From: Bacteroidota bacterium
GTDB taxonomy: Bacteria > Bacteroidota > Bacteroidia > Flavobacteriales_F > PHOS-HE28
DNA: 64,000 bases
Direction of reading: 5' to 3'
Assembly (NCBI GenBank): GCA_014584605.1
Contig: JACTMO010000080.1
Span: forward strand, 80,992-144,991
In this document: positions 44,742 to 52,946 of the stretch, piece after piece
Layout of the letters: every line of letters starts with the position of its first letter
Numbering within the stretch: the stretch's first letter is position 1
Made by a program: the position numbers and the translations under genes
The notes under the pieces: generated by a model
Database searches by the model: none
Told to the model about the DNA's origin: nothing
Seen by the model: the letters and a program-made list of their open reading frames with translations, nothing else

Positions 44742-44825
44742 CGGTGGGTCGACGGTGCATTGGATCAGCCTATGGTCCAAGGTCGCCCCGGTGGTGGACG
44801 GCACATTCGATCAGCCTATGATCCA
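44742..44825. repeat. Imperfect direct repeat covering the end of the GyrI-like gene
   Basis: The segment 44751-44779 repeats at 44797-44825 with four mismatches in 29 bases, and similarity extends a few bases to the left. The right copy contains the stop codon and last codons of the GyrI-like gene, so the left copy looks like a small duplication of that 3' end. Confidence 0.7.
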
Positions 44826-45272
44826 GTTGAGTTCCGTCAGGTACTCCTTCGGGTCCTTCACCTCGTTCGGGTTGTTGAGGTAGCTCTCCCAGAACCTGCC
44901 GGTCTCGCCGTGGCCGTGGGTGCGCACCCATTGCTGCAGTGCGGGCCATGCCTGCGCCAGACCTTCATAGGGGCCTTGGTACACGCTGCGCACCACGTTC
45001 ACTGCGGGCAGCTTGCTGTTCTTCACGCGCCCTTCCTCCTTGATCGCCTTGCTCACCGGGAAGCCGATCTCGAAGTCGAAGGTGTCGCTGGGGCGGCGAT
45101 GGTGGTAGCAGAACATCGGCCCGGTGATCTGGATGCCTTGTCCGGTAATGGCCTTGATGACCTCTTGGATCGCTGGGTCCATGTACTTGGGCATGTCGCG
45201 GCCGGGGATCACGAGGTGGATCACGGCGGTGGCGACTTCCTTGGTGGTGATGAGTTCGGGCGGGGTGATCAT
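44811..45272 (-). CDS. GyrI-like (effector-binding domain) protein
   Basis: The 153-residue protein is a stand-alone GyrI/AraC-effector-binding-like domain with AVIHLVIPGRDMPKYM at the start, ITGPMFCYHH in the middle, and the VYQGPYEGLAQAW strand-helix. Such domains bind small amphipathic compounds and some hydrolyse cyclopropanoid toxins. It fits a small-molecule-sensing or detoxification theme with its neighbours. Confidence 0.85.
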   Translation of the reverse strand: MITPPELITTKEVATAVIHLVIPGRDMPKYMDPAIQEVIKAITGQGIQITGPMFCYHHRRPSDTFDFEIGFPVSKAIKEEGRVKNSKLPAVNVVRSVYQGPYEGLAQAWPALQQWVRTHGHGETGRFWESYLNNPNEVKDPKEYLTELNWIIG

Positions 45273-45311
45273 GTGGGAGTGCCTTTCGGTTGTGGGTTAT
45301 GAGTTGCGGGT

Positions 45312-45734
45312 TCATCCGTTCGCCTCCGCGTGTTTCTTGAACCGGTCCAGGATGGCCTGCCAACCGCTGCGCTGCATGTCCACGCTGTTCTGCGTTTCCG
45401 CATCGAAGGATTCCACCACGCGCGTAGCACCGTTCTCCGTGGTGAACAGGATCTCGCAGCTGCGTCCGTCGCCCATGGTATAGGCGATGCGCTTGTGCAA
45501 TTGCACATCGTCGTACACACCTCCGAACTCGAAGCTGAAGCTGCCGTCGCGGGCGGCCATGGTGCTGCTGAAGGTGCCGCCGGTCCTCAGGTCGTTCTCG
45601 GCCTTCGGGCAATGCCAGTCGTCGCTGGCGGCGTTCCATTGGGTGATGTGCGCCGGTTCGGTCCAGATCTTCCAGACGTGGGCCACGGGTTTGTTCACGA
45701 GGGCGCTGATGGTGATGCGTGTCGCGGTGGTCAT
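45312..45734 (-). CDS. AHSA1/SRPBCC-domain protein
   Basis: The 140-residue protein has the AHSA1 pattern, ISALVNKPVAHVWKIWTEPAHITQWNAAS, and ends in a long C-terminal helix. It differs from its array neighbours by a shorter central region. Confidence 0.88.
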   Translation of the reverse strand: MTTATRITISALVNKPVAHVWKIWTEPAHITQWNAASDDWHCPKAENDLRTGGTFSSTMAARDGSFSFEFGGVYDDVQLHKRIAYTMGDGRSCEILFTTENGATRVVESFDAETQNSVDMQRSGWQAILDRFKKHAEANG

Positions 45735-45765
45735 GGTGTGAGGGTTTGAGGTGAAAAGGTGAGGA

Positions 45766-45792
45766 AGTGAGAGAGTGAGAGAGTGAGAGAGT
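45766..45792. repeat. 8-bp tandem repeat
   Basis: About 3.4 copies of AGTGAGAG lie between two AHSA1 genes, in the leader of the gene at 45312-45734. Slippage could alter the spacing between the two genes. Confidence 0.75.
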
Positions 45793-45797
45793 CGGGG

Positions 45798-46295
45798 TTA
45801 CTGCTTGGCCAGGAGTTCGTCGAGTTGATCGAGCCCTTGGGTGAAGCCTTCCTTGAAGCCCATCTTGATGATGGCCTCCAGGTCGTTGATGGAAGTGAAG
45901 TGGATCTTGATCTGCACGAGTGTGCCGCCATCGTTCTCGCTGAAGTTGTTCTCCCACTTCATGTTGGGCGTGCTGGTGTTCACATTGCCCTGCTCGTCGC
46001 AGAAGCCATCGGTGCCAGCATAGAAGGACTTTGGCTTTACGGTCGCGTAATCGAAGTATGCCCAATGGCGATCGCCCTGCGGACCTTTCATGCAATAGAG
46101 GCATCGGCCGCCTGCACGGAAGTCCATGGATCGGATCTCACATTCGTAGGGCTTCGGCGCCCACCACTTGCACAGGATGTCGGGCTCTGTCCAGGCCGAC
46201 CATACCATGGCGAGCGGCGCTTGGAAAGAGCGTTCAACCGTGATGGTGCGATCTTCCTTGGCGACGATGAAGTTGAAGAGGGCGGCCTTGTTCAT
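45798..46295 (-). CDS. AHSA1/SRPBCC-domain protein
   Basis: The 165-residue protein has the AHSA1 opening ITVERSFQAPLAMVWSAWTEPDILCKWWAP and strands such as GGTLVQIKIHF. It carries four cysteines, more than its sisters. A tandem repeat separates it from the next gene downstream. Confidence 0.88.
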   Translation of the reverse strand: MNKAALFNFIVAKEDRTITVERSFQAPLAMVWSAWTEPDILCKWWAPKPYECEIRSMDFRAGGRCLYCMKGPQGDRHWAYFDYATVKPKSFYAGTDGFCDEQGNVNTSTPNMKWENNFSENDGGTLVQIKIHFTSINDLEAIIKMGFKEGFTQGLDQLDELLAKQ

Positions 46296-46325
46296 TTTGG
46301 AAAGGGGCTTGGGTATCCGAAGTCG

Positions 46326-46799
46326 TCAGATGTGTTTGAACTGTTGCAGGTAGGCGTCCAGCTTCGCCAACGTCTGCTTGCCGCCCTCGATCGCACCGTA
46401 TTGTTCCACCGTGCGGTCGCGCTCTTCCTTGGTGGGGAATACAAGTCGGATGCGCACCAGGGTTCCTTCGGCCGTATCCGTAAAGCTGAGTTCACCCTTG
46501 AACATCCCGGGGTTATCCCAGTCGCCGTGATCGTAGGCGAGCAGGTCGATCGGCGAGATCTCCGTGTAGGTGATCAGGTTCGGGAACACGGTGCCGTCGG
46601 CGGCGGTCATGGTGTACTTCCACTGGCCACCCACGCGCAGGTCCAGGCTCAGCGTTTGGTTGGTGAAGCCGTCCGGACCCCACCAGCGATCTAAATGTTC
46701 CGCTTCGGTACAAGCCTTCCAGGCCAGTGCGCGCGGGGCCTTCATGGTGCGGCTGATCACGATCTCGCGATCGGCGACGGGGCTACTTACTGTTTCCAT
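46326..46799 (-). CDS. AHSA1/SRPBCC-domain protein
   Basis: The 157-residue protein has the AHSA1 opening VISRTMKAPRALAWKACTEAEHLDRWWGPDGF and a FTDTAEGTLVRIRLVF strand. It overlaps the end of arsR by 17 bases, so it is almost certainly translated from the same mRNA. It is the first START-fold gene after the regulator. Confidence 0.9.
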   Translation of the reverse strand: METVSSPVADREIVISRTMKAPRALAWKACTEAEHLDRWWGPDGFTNQTLSLDLRVGGQWKYTMTAADGTVFPNLITYTEISPIDLLAYDHGDWDNPGMFKGELSFTDTAEGTLVRIRLVFPTKEERDRTVEQYGAIEGGKQTLAKLDAYLQQFKHI

Positions 46800-47160
46800 G
46801 TTTTCTACGTTTTGGTGCGACCTTCCCAGCCACGGGTTTCTCTTGCGCCTGCAACTCCTTCAGGTACTCCTCCAGGCGGTCGAAGCGCGCCTCCCAGAAC
46901 TGCCGGTACTGCTCCATCCAATCGGTGGCCTCCTTCAGGGGCGCTGCCATGATCTCGCACGGCCGCCATTGCGCCTCCCTGCCTCGGGCGATCAGTTGCG
47001 CCCGCTCCAGCACCTTCAAGTGCTTGCTCACCGCAGGCAGGCTCATGCTGAAGGGAGCGGCCAGCTCGTTCACCGAGGCCGGACCGCTGGAAAGCCGCGC
47101 CAGGATGGCCCGGCGCGTGGGGTCGGCCAGGGCGGAGAAGGTGAGCGAGAGACGGTCCAT
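46783..47160 (-). CDS. ArsR-family transcriptional repressor
   Basis: The 125-residue protein is a winged-helix regulator with the ArsR pattern LSLTFSALADPTRRAILARLSSG and a recognition helix in MSLPAVSKHLKVLERAQLI. No ELCVCD-type metal-binding motif is present, so it belongs to the metal-independent ArsR group that is commonly paired with AHSA1 proteins. The ATG at 47160 is preferred to an upstream start. A palindrome sits inside its promoter. Confidence 0.92.
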   Translation of the reverse strand: MDRLSLTFSALADPTRRAILARLSSGPASVNELAAPFSMSLPAVSKHLKVLERAQLIARGREAQWRPCEIMAAPLKEATDWMEQYRQFWEARFDRLEEYLKELQAQEKPVAGKVAPKRRKHGNSK

Positions 47161-47174
47161 GATGATGTTGATGG

Positions 47175-47206
47175 GACAAACGTAATTAACCAAATGGTTA
47201 AATACA
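47175..47206 (-). promoter_or_regulatory. arsR promoter with palindromic operator in the spacer
   Basis: On the minus strand a TTG (47203-47205) and TACGTTTG (47175-47182) form a -33/-7 promoter with a spacer of 20 bases. Inside the spacer lies the perfect palindrome TTAACCA-TT-TGGTTAA (47184-47199). A dimeric repressor bound there would block polymerase. The start codon is 14 bases beyond the -7 element. Confidence 0.8.
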
Positions 47207-47304
47207 AGTTCGATGCAGGAATTGTCGGACCCCTGCGGTCATCCACCGCCCGGGTCGCCGGCGCACCGGACCTACCGGTACCTTCGCCGCAACGCTTCCC
47301 ACCG

Positions 47305-47763
47305 ATGACACAGAGGTTCGCCTACGCGCAAGCCGCCCCCGGCATCTACAAAGCGATGTACGCCTTGGAGGACTATCTGCATCAATGCACCATCGAGCCG
47401 CGCTTGCTGCACCTGGTGAAGCTGCGGGCCTCGCAGGTGAACGAATGCGCCTACTGCATCGACATGCACTGGAAGGACCTTCGGGTGCTGGGCGAGGAGG
47501 AACAGCGCCTCTATTCATTGGACGCCTGGCGCGAATGCCCGTGGTACACCGACCGCGAACGTGCCGCCCTGGCGTGGACCGAGGCGGTGACCCTGCTGGC
47601 CGAGGACCAGGTGCCCGATGCCGTGTACGAGGCCGTGAAACCCCACTTCAACGAGACGGAGCTTGCGGACCTGACGTGCGTGGTGGCCACCATCAACGCG
47701 TGGAACCGCCTGTCCATCGCCGCCCGCGTGCCGCCCGGCACCTACCGGCCCAAGCCGCGGTGA
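47305..47763 (+). CDS. AhpD-like carboxymuconolactone decarboxylase family protein
   Basis: The 152-residue protein has the C-x2-C-x3-H motif NECAYCIDMHWKDL of AhpD-type CMD proteins, in which the two cysteines and histidine act in peroxide or alkylhydroperoxide reduction. It begins with RFAYAQAAPGIYKAMYALEDYL, a common start in this subgroup. It is divergent from arsR, and a TACCTTCG element lies 18 bases upstream. Confidence 0.9.
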   Translation: MTQRFAYAQAAPGIYKAMYALEDYLHQCTIEPRLLHLVKLRASQVNECAYCIDMHWKDLRVLGEEEQRLYSLDAWRECPWYTDRERAALAWTEAVTLLAEDQVPDAVYEAVKPHFNETELADLTCVVATINAWNRLSIAARVPPGTYRPKPR

Positions 47764-47775
47764 TCGCACGACCTC

Positions 47776-48141
47776 ATGACGACCGGTACAACCCCGAGGC
47801 AGGTGGCCGAACGCTGGTTCGCAGCCTTCAACGCCCATGATCTGGAGGCCTTGTTGGCCTTGTACCACGAGGATGCCCGGCACTTCAGTCCCAAATTGCT
47901 GGCCCGCCGCCCCGAGACGCGTGGCTGGGTGCAGGGCAAGGACGCCCTGCGCGGCTGGTGGGCCGATGCGTTCGAGCGCCTGCCCATACTGCGCTATGAG
48001 CCCACGTCCATGATCGCGGAAGGGAACGCCGTGTTCATGGAATATCTGCGGCATGTGGAAGGTGAGGCGGTGCTGCGCGTGGGCGAGGTGCTGGAGCTGC
48101 GGGACGGGCGGATCGCCGCTTCGCGGGTGTATCACGGTTGA
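47776..48141 (+). CDS. SnoaL/NTF2-like protein
   Basis: The 121-residue protein is a single NTF2-like cone, with VAERWFAAFNAHDLEALLALYHEDARHFSP and a C-terminal strand VGEVLELRDGRIAASRVYHG. The family contains isomerases, hydrolases and many proteins with no known activity. It follows the AhpD-like gene by 12 bases and is probably co-transcribed with it. Confidence 0.88.
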   Translation: MTTGTTPRQVAERWFAAFNAHDLEALLALYHEDARHFSPKLLARRPETRGWVQGKDALRGWWADAFERLPILRYEPTSMIAEGNAVFMEYLRHVEGEAVLRVGEVLELRDGRIAASRVYHG

Positions 48142-48225
48142 TGGCCGGGAGGCGCCCCACCCCCACCCTGTCCGCGCCGGTGGCAGCCCGCACGCATGGT
48201 ACATACCAACCTCGCGGCCCGGCCG

Positions 48226-48233
48226 TTACTTTG
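48226..48233 (+). promoter_or_regulatory. -7 element of the TonB-dependent receptor
   Basis: TTACTTTG, one mismatch from TAnnTTTG, ends six bases before the ATG at 48240. Confidence 0.6.
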
Positions 48234-48239
48234 CCACCC

Positions 48240-50759
48240 ATGTCGCGCCCGATCACGCTCCTGTTGCTGTGCCTGTACGCCATGGTCGGCCTGGCCCAGG
48301 GGGACGCCACGGTGTACGGTACCGTGCGCCTGCCGGACGGGCGGCCCGCGCCGTTCGTGAACGTGTTCCTGGTGGACGGGGCGCACGGCACCACCACCGA
48401 CGACGCCGGCGTGTACAGCCTGAGCCTGCCCGCCGGCCGTGAGCTGCTGCTGCGTTTCAGCTTCGCCGGCAGCACCCAGGAGCGTCGCCTCACCCTTCTG
48501 CCGGGTGAACGCCGGCTGCTGGACCTGGCCCTGGCCGAGAACACCCTGGGAGAGGTGGATGTGCTGGGCGGCGCCCGCGAGCGCGATGCGGGCATCACGG
48601 TGCTCGACGCGAAGCTCACGCGGTTCATGCCCAGCCCCATGGGCGGCGTGGAGGCCCTGCTGAGCGGGCAGCTGGGCGTGGTGATGCGCAACGAACTGAG
48701 CGCCGGGTACAGTGTGCGCGGCGGCAACTTCGACGAGAACCTCGTGTACGTCAACGGCATCGAGGTGTACCGCCCCTTCCTGGTGCGTGCCGGCCAGCAG
48801 GAAGGGCTGAGCTTCCCCAACCCCGACCTCATCGAGCGCATCCACTTCAGCGCCGGCGGCTTCGAGGCCCGTTACGGCGACAAGCTGAGCAGCGTGCTCG
48901 ACATCACCTACAAGCGGCCCAAGGCCTTCGCCGGCTCGGCCACCGCCAGCTTGCAGGGCGGCGCCGTCCACCTGGAAAGCGCCATGCTCAAGAAACGCCT
49001 GCGGCAGATCACCGGCTTCCGCTACCGCGCCAACGCCTACCTGCTGCGCAGCCTCGACACCAAGGGCGAGTACGACCCGCGCTACCTGGACCTGCAGTCC
49101 TACTGGACCTACGACCTGAGCGACCGCGTGGAGCTCGGCTTCCTGGGCCTGTATTCCAGCAACCAGTACCGCCTGGTGCCCCAGAGCCGGCAGACCGAGT
49201 TCGGCAACTTCAACCAGGCCCTGCGCTTCACCGTGTTCTTCGAAGGGCGCGAACGCACCGAGTTCGACACCTGGACCGGCGCCCTCAACCTCAACTGGAA
49301 GGCCGCCAAGGACGCCCTGCTGAAGTTCACCGTCAGCGCCTTCGACACCCACGAGACCGAGCGCTTCGACATCCTGGGCGAGTACTACCTGGACGAGCTG
49401 GACCGCGACCTGGGCAGCGACCAGTTCGGCGAGGTGCTGCGCAACCTGGGCGTGGGCGGCTACCTCGACCATGCGCGCAACGACCTCAGCGCCCAGGTGG
49501 TCACCGTGGCGCACAAGGGCTACAAACAGCTGCGCGGCAGCTACCTGCAATGGGGCGTGGACGGCCGGCGCGAGCGCATCATCGACCGCCTCAGCGAGTG
49601 GACCATGGTGGACTCGGCGGGCTACAGCATCCCCCAGGGCGAGGGCGACGACCTGGAGCTGAACTACGTGCTGAAGGCCCGCGCCGACCTGGAGAACTAC
49701 CGCGCCAGCGCCTACGTGCAGAACGCCTGGACCTGGGAGACGCGCCCGGGGCGCAGCTGGGGCCTCAACGCCGGGGTGCGCGCCAGCTGGTGGAGCTACA
49801 ACGGCGAGACCGTCGTCAGTCCCCGCCTGCGGGCCACCTACGCCCCGGGCTGGACACGCGTGACCCACAAGGGCGACACCGTGGACCGCCAGCACCGCTT
49901 CTGGTTCGCCACCGGGCTCTACTACCAGCCCCCCTTCTACCGCGAGCTGCGCGGCTTCGACGGCCGGTTGAACCCCGGCATCCGCGCCCAGCGCAGCATC
50001 CACTTCCTGCTGGGCTGGGAACGCCAGCTGCGCATCTTCCAGCGCCCCTTCAAGCTCAGCACCGAGGCCTACTACAAACACATGGACCATGTGATCCCCT
50101 ACGAGGTGGACAACGTGCGCATCCGGTACTACGGCCGCAACAACGCCAGGGCCTACGCCATGGGCCTTGACCTCAAGCTCAACGGCGAGCTCATCCCCGG
50201 CATCGAGTCCTGGGCCGGCGTGAGCGTGATGACCGTGCAGGAGGACCTGCTGGACGACTTCTATTACCTGCGCTTCAACGCCGCCGGCGACACCATCCGT
50301 CCCGGCTACACCTACGACCAGGTGGCGGTGGACTCCGTGCGCATCGAACCCGGCTACATCCCCAAGCCCACCGACCAGCGGGTCAACTTCGCGCTTTATT
50401 TCCAGGACGAGATGCCGCGCTGGCCCACCTTCAAGGTGCACCTCAACCTGGTGTTCGGCACCCGGCTGCCCTTCGGCCCACCCAACGACGACCGCTACAG
50501 CGACACCCTGCGCACGGGCCTCTACCGGCGGGTGGACATCGGCTTCAGCAAGCAGCTGCTCGGCGCGCGCGGTCAGGAGAAGAAGGGCTTTCTGCGCCAC
50601 ATCCACGACATGTGGGTGAGCGTCGAGGTCTTCAACCTGCTCAACATCAACAACACCATCGACTACACTTGGGTGCAGGATGTGAGCGGCCGTTTCTACG
50701 CCATTCCCGACAACCTGACGCCGCGCCGGCTCAACGTGAAGCTCATCGCCTGGTTCTGA
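48240..50759 (+). CDS. TonB-dependent receptor with carboxypeptidase-like N-domain
   Basis: The 839-residue protein has a signal peptide (1-19), a carboxypeptidase-regulatory-like domain (about 20-105), a plug (about 110-225) with YSVRGGNFDENLVYVNGIEVY, and a barrel to the end. The C-terminus, RLNVKLIAWF, finishes with an aromatic residue as outer-membrane barrels do. It would import a large substrate with energy from TonB. No SusD partner is adjacent, so glycan import is not indicated. I chose the ATG at 48240, six bases after the promoter element. Confidence 0.92.
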   Translation: MSRPITLLLLCLYAMVGLAQGDATVYGTVRLPDGRPAPFVNVFLVDGAHGTTTDDAGVYSLSLPAGRELLLRFSFAGSTQERRLTLLPGERRLLDLALAENTLGEVDVLGGARERDAGITVLDAKLTRFMPSPMGGVEALLSGQLGVVMRNELSAGYSVRGGNFDENLVYVNGIEVYRPFLVRAGQQEGLSFPNPDLIERIHFSAGGFEARYGDKLSSVLDITYKRPKAFAGSATASLQGGAVHLESAMLKKRLRQITGFRYRANAYLLRSLDTKGEYDPRYLDLQSYWTYDLSDRVELGFLGLYSSNQYRLVPQSRQTEFGNFNQALRFTVFFEGRERTEFDTWTGALNLNWKAAKDALLKFTVSAFDTHETERFDILGEYYLDELDRDLGSDQFGEVLRNLGVGGYLDHARNDLSAQVVTVAHKGYKQLRGSYLQWGVDGRRERIIDRLSEWTMVDSAGYSIPQGEGDDLELNYVLKARADLENYRASAYVQNAWTWETRPGRSWGLNAGVRASWWSYNGETVVSPRLRATYAPGWTRVTHKGDTVDRQHRFWFATGLYYQPPFYRELRGFDGRLNPGIRAQRSIHFLLGWERQLRIFQRPFKLSTEAYYKHMDHVIPYEVDNVRIRYYGRNNARAYAMGLDLKLNGELIPGIESWAGVSVMTVQEDLLDDFYYLRFNAAGDTIRPGYTYDQVAVDSVRIEPGYIPKPTDQRVNFALYFQDEMPRWPTFKVHLNLVFGTRLPFGPPNDDRYSDTLRTGLYRRVDIGFSKQLLGARGQEKKGFLRHIHDMWVSVEVFNLLNINNTIDYTWVQDVSGRFYAIPDNLTPRRLNVKLIAWF

Positions 50760-50803
50760 AACGCACCGCCCGGTTGCCCGCCGTGGCCTATTTTCGCCGG
50801 TAC

Positions 50804-51187
50804 ATGAAGCGGGCACTCCTCCCCCTCCTGGCGACCGTAGCGCTGGTCGCCTGCGGCACCCACAAGTTCGTGGCCTCCACCCACCCCAACGGCAAGCCCG
50901 AGGTCATCATCTACATGAAAGGCAAGGGCGAGGAGGCCCAGAAGGTGATGGAGAAGGTGTACTACCCCAACGGCCAGCTGGAGTACGTGGGCCACTTCGC
51001 CAACGGCGTGGAGCACGGCCAGTGGTCCTACTTCTACGAGGACGGCACCCGCAAATACCTGGAGACCTGGGAGAACGGTCTGGAGCACGGCATCCATTAC
51101 GACTACAGCACCGACGGCCAGGTGTACCGCGAACTCCACTACGACAAGGGCAAGCTGGTGAAGGAGGTGGACCGCAGCAAGCGGTAA
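50804..51187 (+). CDS. YwqK/MORN-repeat lipoprotein
   Basis: The 127-residue protein has a lipoprotein signal with lipid cysteine at about residue 17 (LVAC) and three to four MORN-like repeats such as YYPNGQLEYVGHFANGVEHGQW and YYEDGTRKYLETWENG. Such proteins are often labelled YwqK-type antitoxins by similarity, but a lipoprotein of this kind is more likely a surface or periplasmic protein. A TATTTTCG element lies seven bases before the ATG. Confidence 0.85.
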   Translation: MKRALLPLLATVALVACGTHKFVASTHPNGKPEVIIYMKGKGEEAQKVMEKVYYPNGQLEYVGHFANGVEHGQWSYFYEDGTRKYLETWENGLEHGIHYDYSTDGQVYRELHYDKGKLVKEVDRSKR

Positions 51188-51212
51188 GGCGGCGCATGCC
51201 CGGACCGTGCCC

Positions 51213-51445
51213 GCGCGGGCCAAGGCAAAGGCTGGGATCACCGCACCGGCCACCGTTCATACGCTCAGGCACTCCTTGGCCACCCACCTCTTGGAGAAAG
51301 GCACCGACCTGCGTTAGGCACCGACCTGCGTTACATTCAAACCCTGTTGGGGCACTCGAGCAGCAAGACCCCGGAGATCTACACCGATGTCAGCACAAAG
51401 ACCCTTGGCAAGATCCGTAGCCCCTTGAATGACCTCGACCCGTGA
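51213..51445 (+). pseudogene. Tyrosine recombinase (integrase) C-terminal remnant
   Basis: Reading from about 51213 gives KAGI, HTLRHSLATHLLEKGTDLR and then a stop. After a 17-bp tandem duplication the next frame repeats GTDLR and goes on to YIQTLLGHSSSKTPEIYTDVS. These are the H-x2-R box, the GH box and the nucleophile tyrosine of XerD/phage-type integrases. The N-terminal two thirds of the gene are missing, and no other mobile genes or attachment sites are seen. Confidence 0.88.
51300..51333 (+). repeat. 17-bp tandem duplication inside the integrase remnant
   Basis: GGCACCGACCTGCGTTA occurs twice in direct succession (51300-51316 and 51317-51333). The unit is not a multiple of three, and its junction makes a TAG stop, so the event both stops and shifts the reading frame. 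Confidence 0.95.
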
Positions 51446-51483
51446 TGAACAGTTGGGCTTTTGCGTCCACCATCGTATTTTTA

Positions 51484-51621
51484 TCACCACTCCCCACCCA
51501 ACCCAAGTCCGAAAATAAACCCCACTCTGGGTTCAACCGACGAGTTGAACGCCATCGCGCCCAAGGCGGCGTGCCAGCGTCCAACTGCGAATGACCACCG
51601 CGGGTAGGCGGCACGAGCCGC
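51484..51621 (-). pseudogene. C-terminal remnant of an outer-membrane barrel gene
   Basis: The minus-strand frame encodes YPRWSFAVGRWHAALGAM and then a strand ending GFIFGLGLGGEW before a stop at 51484. Alternating hydrophobic and polar residues and a terminal tryptophan are typical of the last strands of a barrel protein. The rest of the gene is absent. The remnant faces the integrase fragment, so the region looks like a deletion scar. Confidence 0.6.
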
Positions 51622-51641
51622 TCACGAACCGTTCGGGGCAC

Positions 51642-52913
51642 CTACGCGAACTGCCGCACGCTGGTGCGGATGATGTTCACGCACTCCATCAGCTGCTCGG
51701 CGGTGATCACCAGCGGCGGGGCGAAGCGGATGATGTCGCCGTGGGTGGGCTTGGCCAGCAGGCCGTTGTCGCGCAGCAGCAGGCAGAGCTCCCAGGCGGT
51801 CTTCGGGCTGCCGTCGGCGGCGGTGCGGGGCTCGATCACCAGGGCGTTCAGCAGGCCGCGGCCGCGCACCAGCTTCACGAAGGGGTATTCGTCCACCAGC
51901 TTCCGCATCTCGGCGCGGAACAACGCACCGAGCCGGTCGGCGTTGCCGCAGAGGTCCTCGTCCTGCACGATGCCCAGCGCCTCGATGGCCAGGCGCGCGC
52001 CCATGGGGTTGCCGCCGTACGTGCTGCCGTGCGTGCCGGGGGTGAAGACGTTCATCACCGCATCGTTGGCCAGCACGGCGCTGACGGGATACATGCCGCC
52101 GCTGAGGGCCTTGGCCAGCACCACCACGTCGGGGCGCCGGGCGGGGTCGCGCTCGCTGTCGGGCACGCTGCAAAGCCACCGCCCTGTGCGTGCGATGCCG
52201 GTCTGGATCTCGTCGGCGATGAAGAGCACGTTACGCGCCTTGCACGCCGCGATGGCCCGCGGGATGTAGTCCCCGGCCGGCACGTACACGCCCTTCTCGC
52301 CCTGGATGGGCTCCACGAGGAAGGCGCAGACGTTCGGGTCCTCCAGCGCCCGCTCCAGCGCGGGGATGTCGTCGTAGGGGATCACCTCGAAGCCGGGCGT
52401 GAAGGGCCCGAAGCCGCCCTGGCTGTCGGGGTCGGTGCTCATGCTCACGATGGTGATGGTGCGCCCGTGGAAGTTGCCCTCACACACGATCACCTTCGCC
52501 TGCCCTGCGGGGATGCCCTTCCTCTCGTAGCCCCACTTGCGCGCCATCTTGATCGCCGTCTCCACGGCCTCGGCGCCGGTGTTCATGGGCAGCATGCGGT
52601 CGTAGCCGAAGCGGGTGCACACGGTGCGTGCGTACTCGCCGAGCACGCTGTTGTAGAAGGCGCGGCTGGTGAGCGTCATGCGGGCGGCCTGCTCCTGCAT
52701 CACCTTCACCAGCCGCGGATGGCAATGCCCCTGGTTCACGGCGCTGTACGCGCTGAGGAAGTCGTAGTACCGCTTGCCCTCCACATCCCACACGAAGACG
52801 CCTTTGCCGCTGTCCAGCACCACCGGCAGCGGGTGGTAGTTGTGGGCGCCGTGGCGTTCCTCGAGGTCGATGGCCTGCTGCGTGCGGGTGCGGATGCTGG
52901 TCTGGATGGGCAT
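51642..52913 (-). CDS. rocD: Ornithine--oxo-acid transaminase
   Basis: The 423-residue protein is a class III PLP aminotransferase. It begins with [15 protein letters not shown], a feature of ornithine aminotransferases, contains [24 protein letters not shown], and has the PLP lysine in VLAKALSGG. It moves the delta-amino group of ornithine to 2-oxoglutarate, giving glutamate semialdehyde. A perfect TACTTTTG element lies 33 bases upstream. Confidence 0.93.
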   Translation of the reverse strand: MPIQTSIRTRTQQAIDLEERHGAHNYHPLPVVLDSGKGVFVWDVEGKRYYDFLSAYSAVNQGHCHPRLVKVMQEQAARMTLTSRAFYNSVLGEYARTVCTRFGYDRMLPMNTGAEAVETAIKMARKWGYERKGIPAGQAKVIVCEGNFHGRTITIVSMSTDPDSQGGFGPFTPGFEVIPYDDIPALERALEDPNVCAFLVEPIQGEKGVYVPAGDYIPRAIAACKARNVLFIADEIQTGIARTGRWLCSVPDSERDPARRPDVVVLAKALSGGMYPVSAVLANDAVMNVFTPGTHGSTYGGNPMGARLAIEALGIVQDEDLCGNADRLGALFRAEMRKLVDEYPFVKLVRGRGLLNALVIEPRTAADGSPKTAWELCLLLRDNGLLAKPTHGDIIRFAPPLVITAEQLMECVNIIRTSVRQFA

Positions 52914-52946
52914 GACGGGCGGGGCGGGCGTTTCGCGCGGAAGCGC

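Noticed and set aside
48132..50816. A minus-strand frame of about 890 codons opposite the TonB-dependent receptor
   Set aside because: It is a shadow of the receptor: Val/Ala/Gly/Gln-rich, with no signal peptide or motif.
50804..51187. YwqK-like gene as part of a toxin-antitoxin system
   Set aside because: The protein has a lipoprotein signal and no toxin gene is adjacent. The MORN-like repeats alone do not support an antitoxin role.
51213..51621. A complete integrative element
   Set aside because: Only the C-terminal end of an integrase and a barrel tail are present; no attachment repeats, relaxase or cargo genes are seen.
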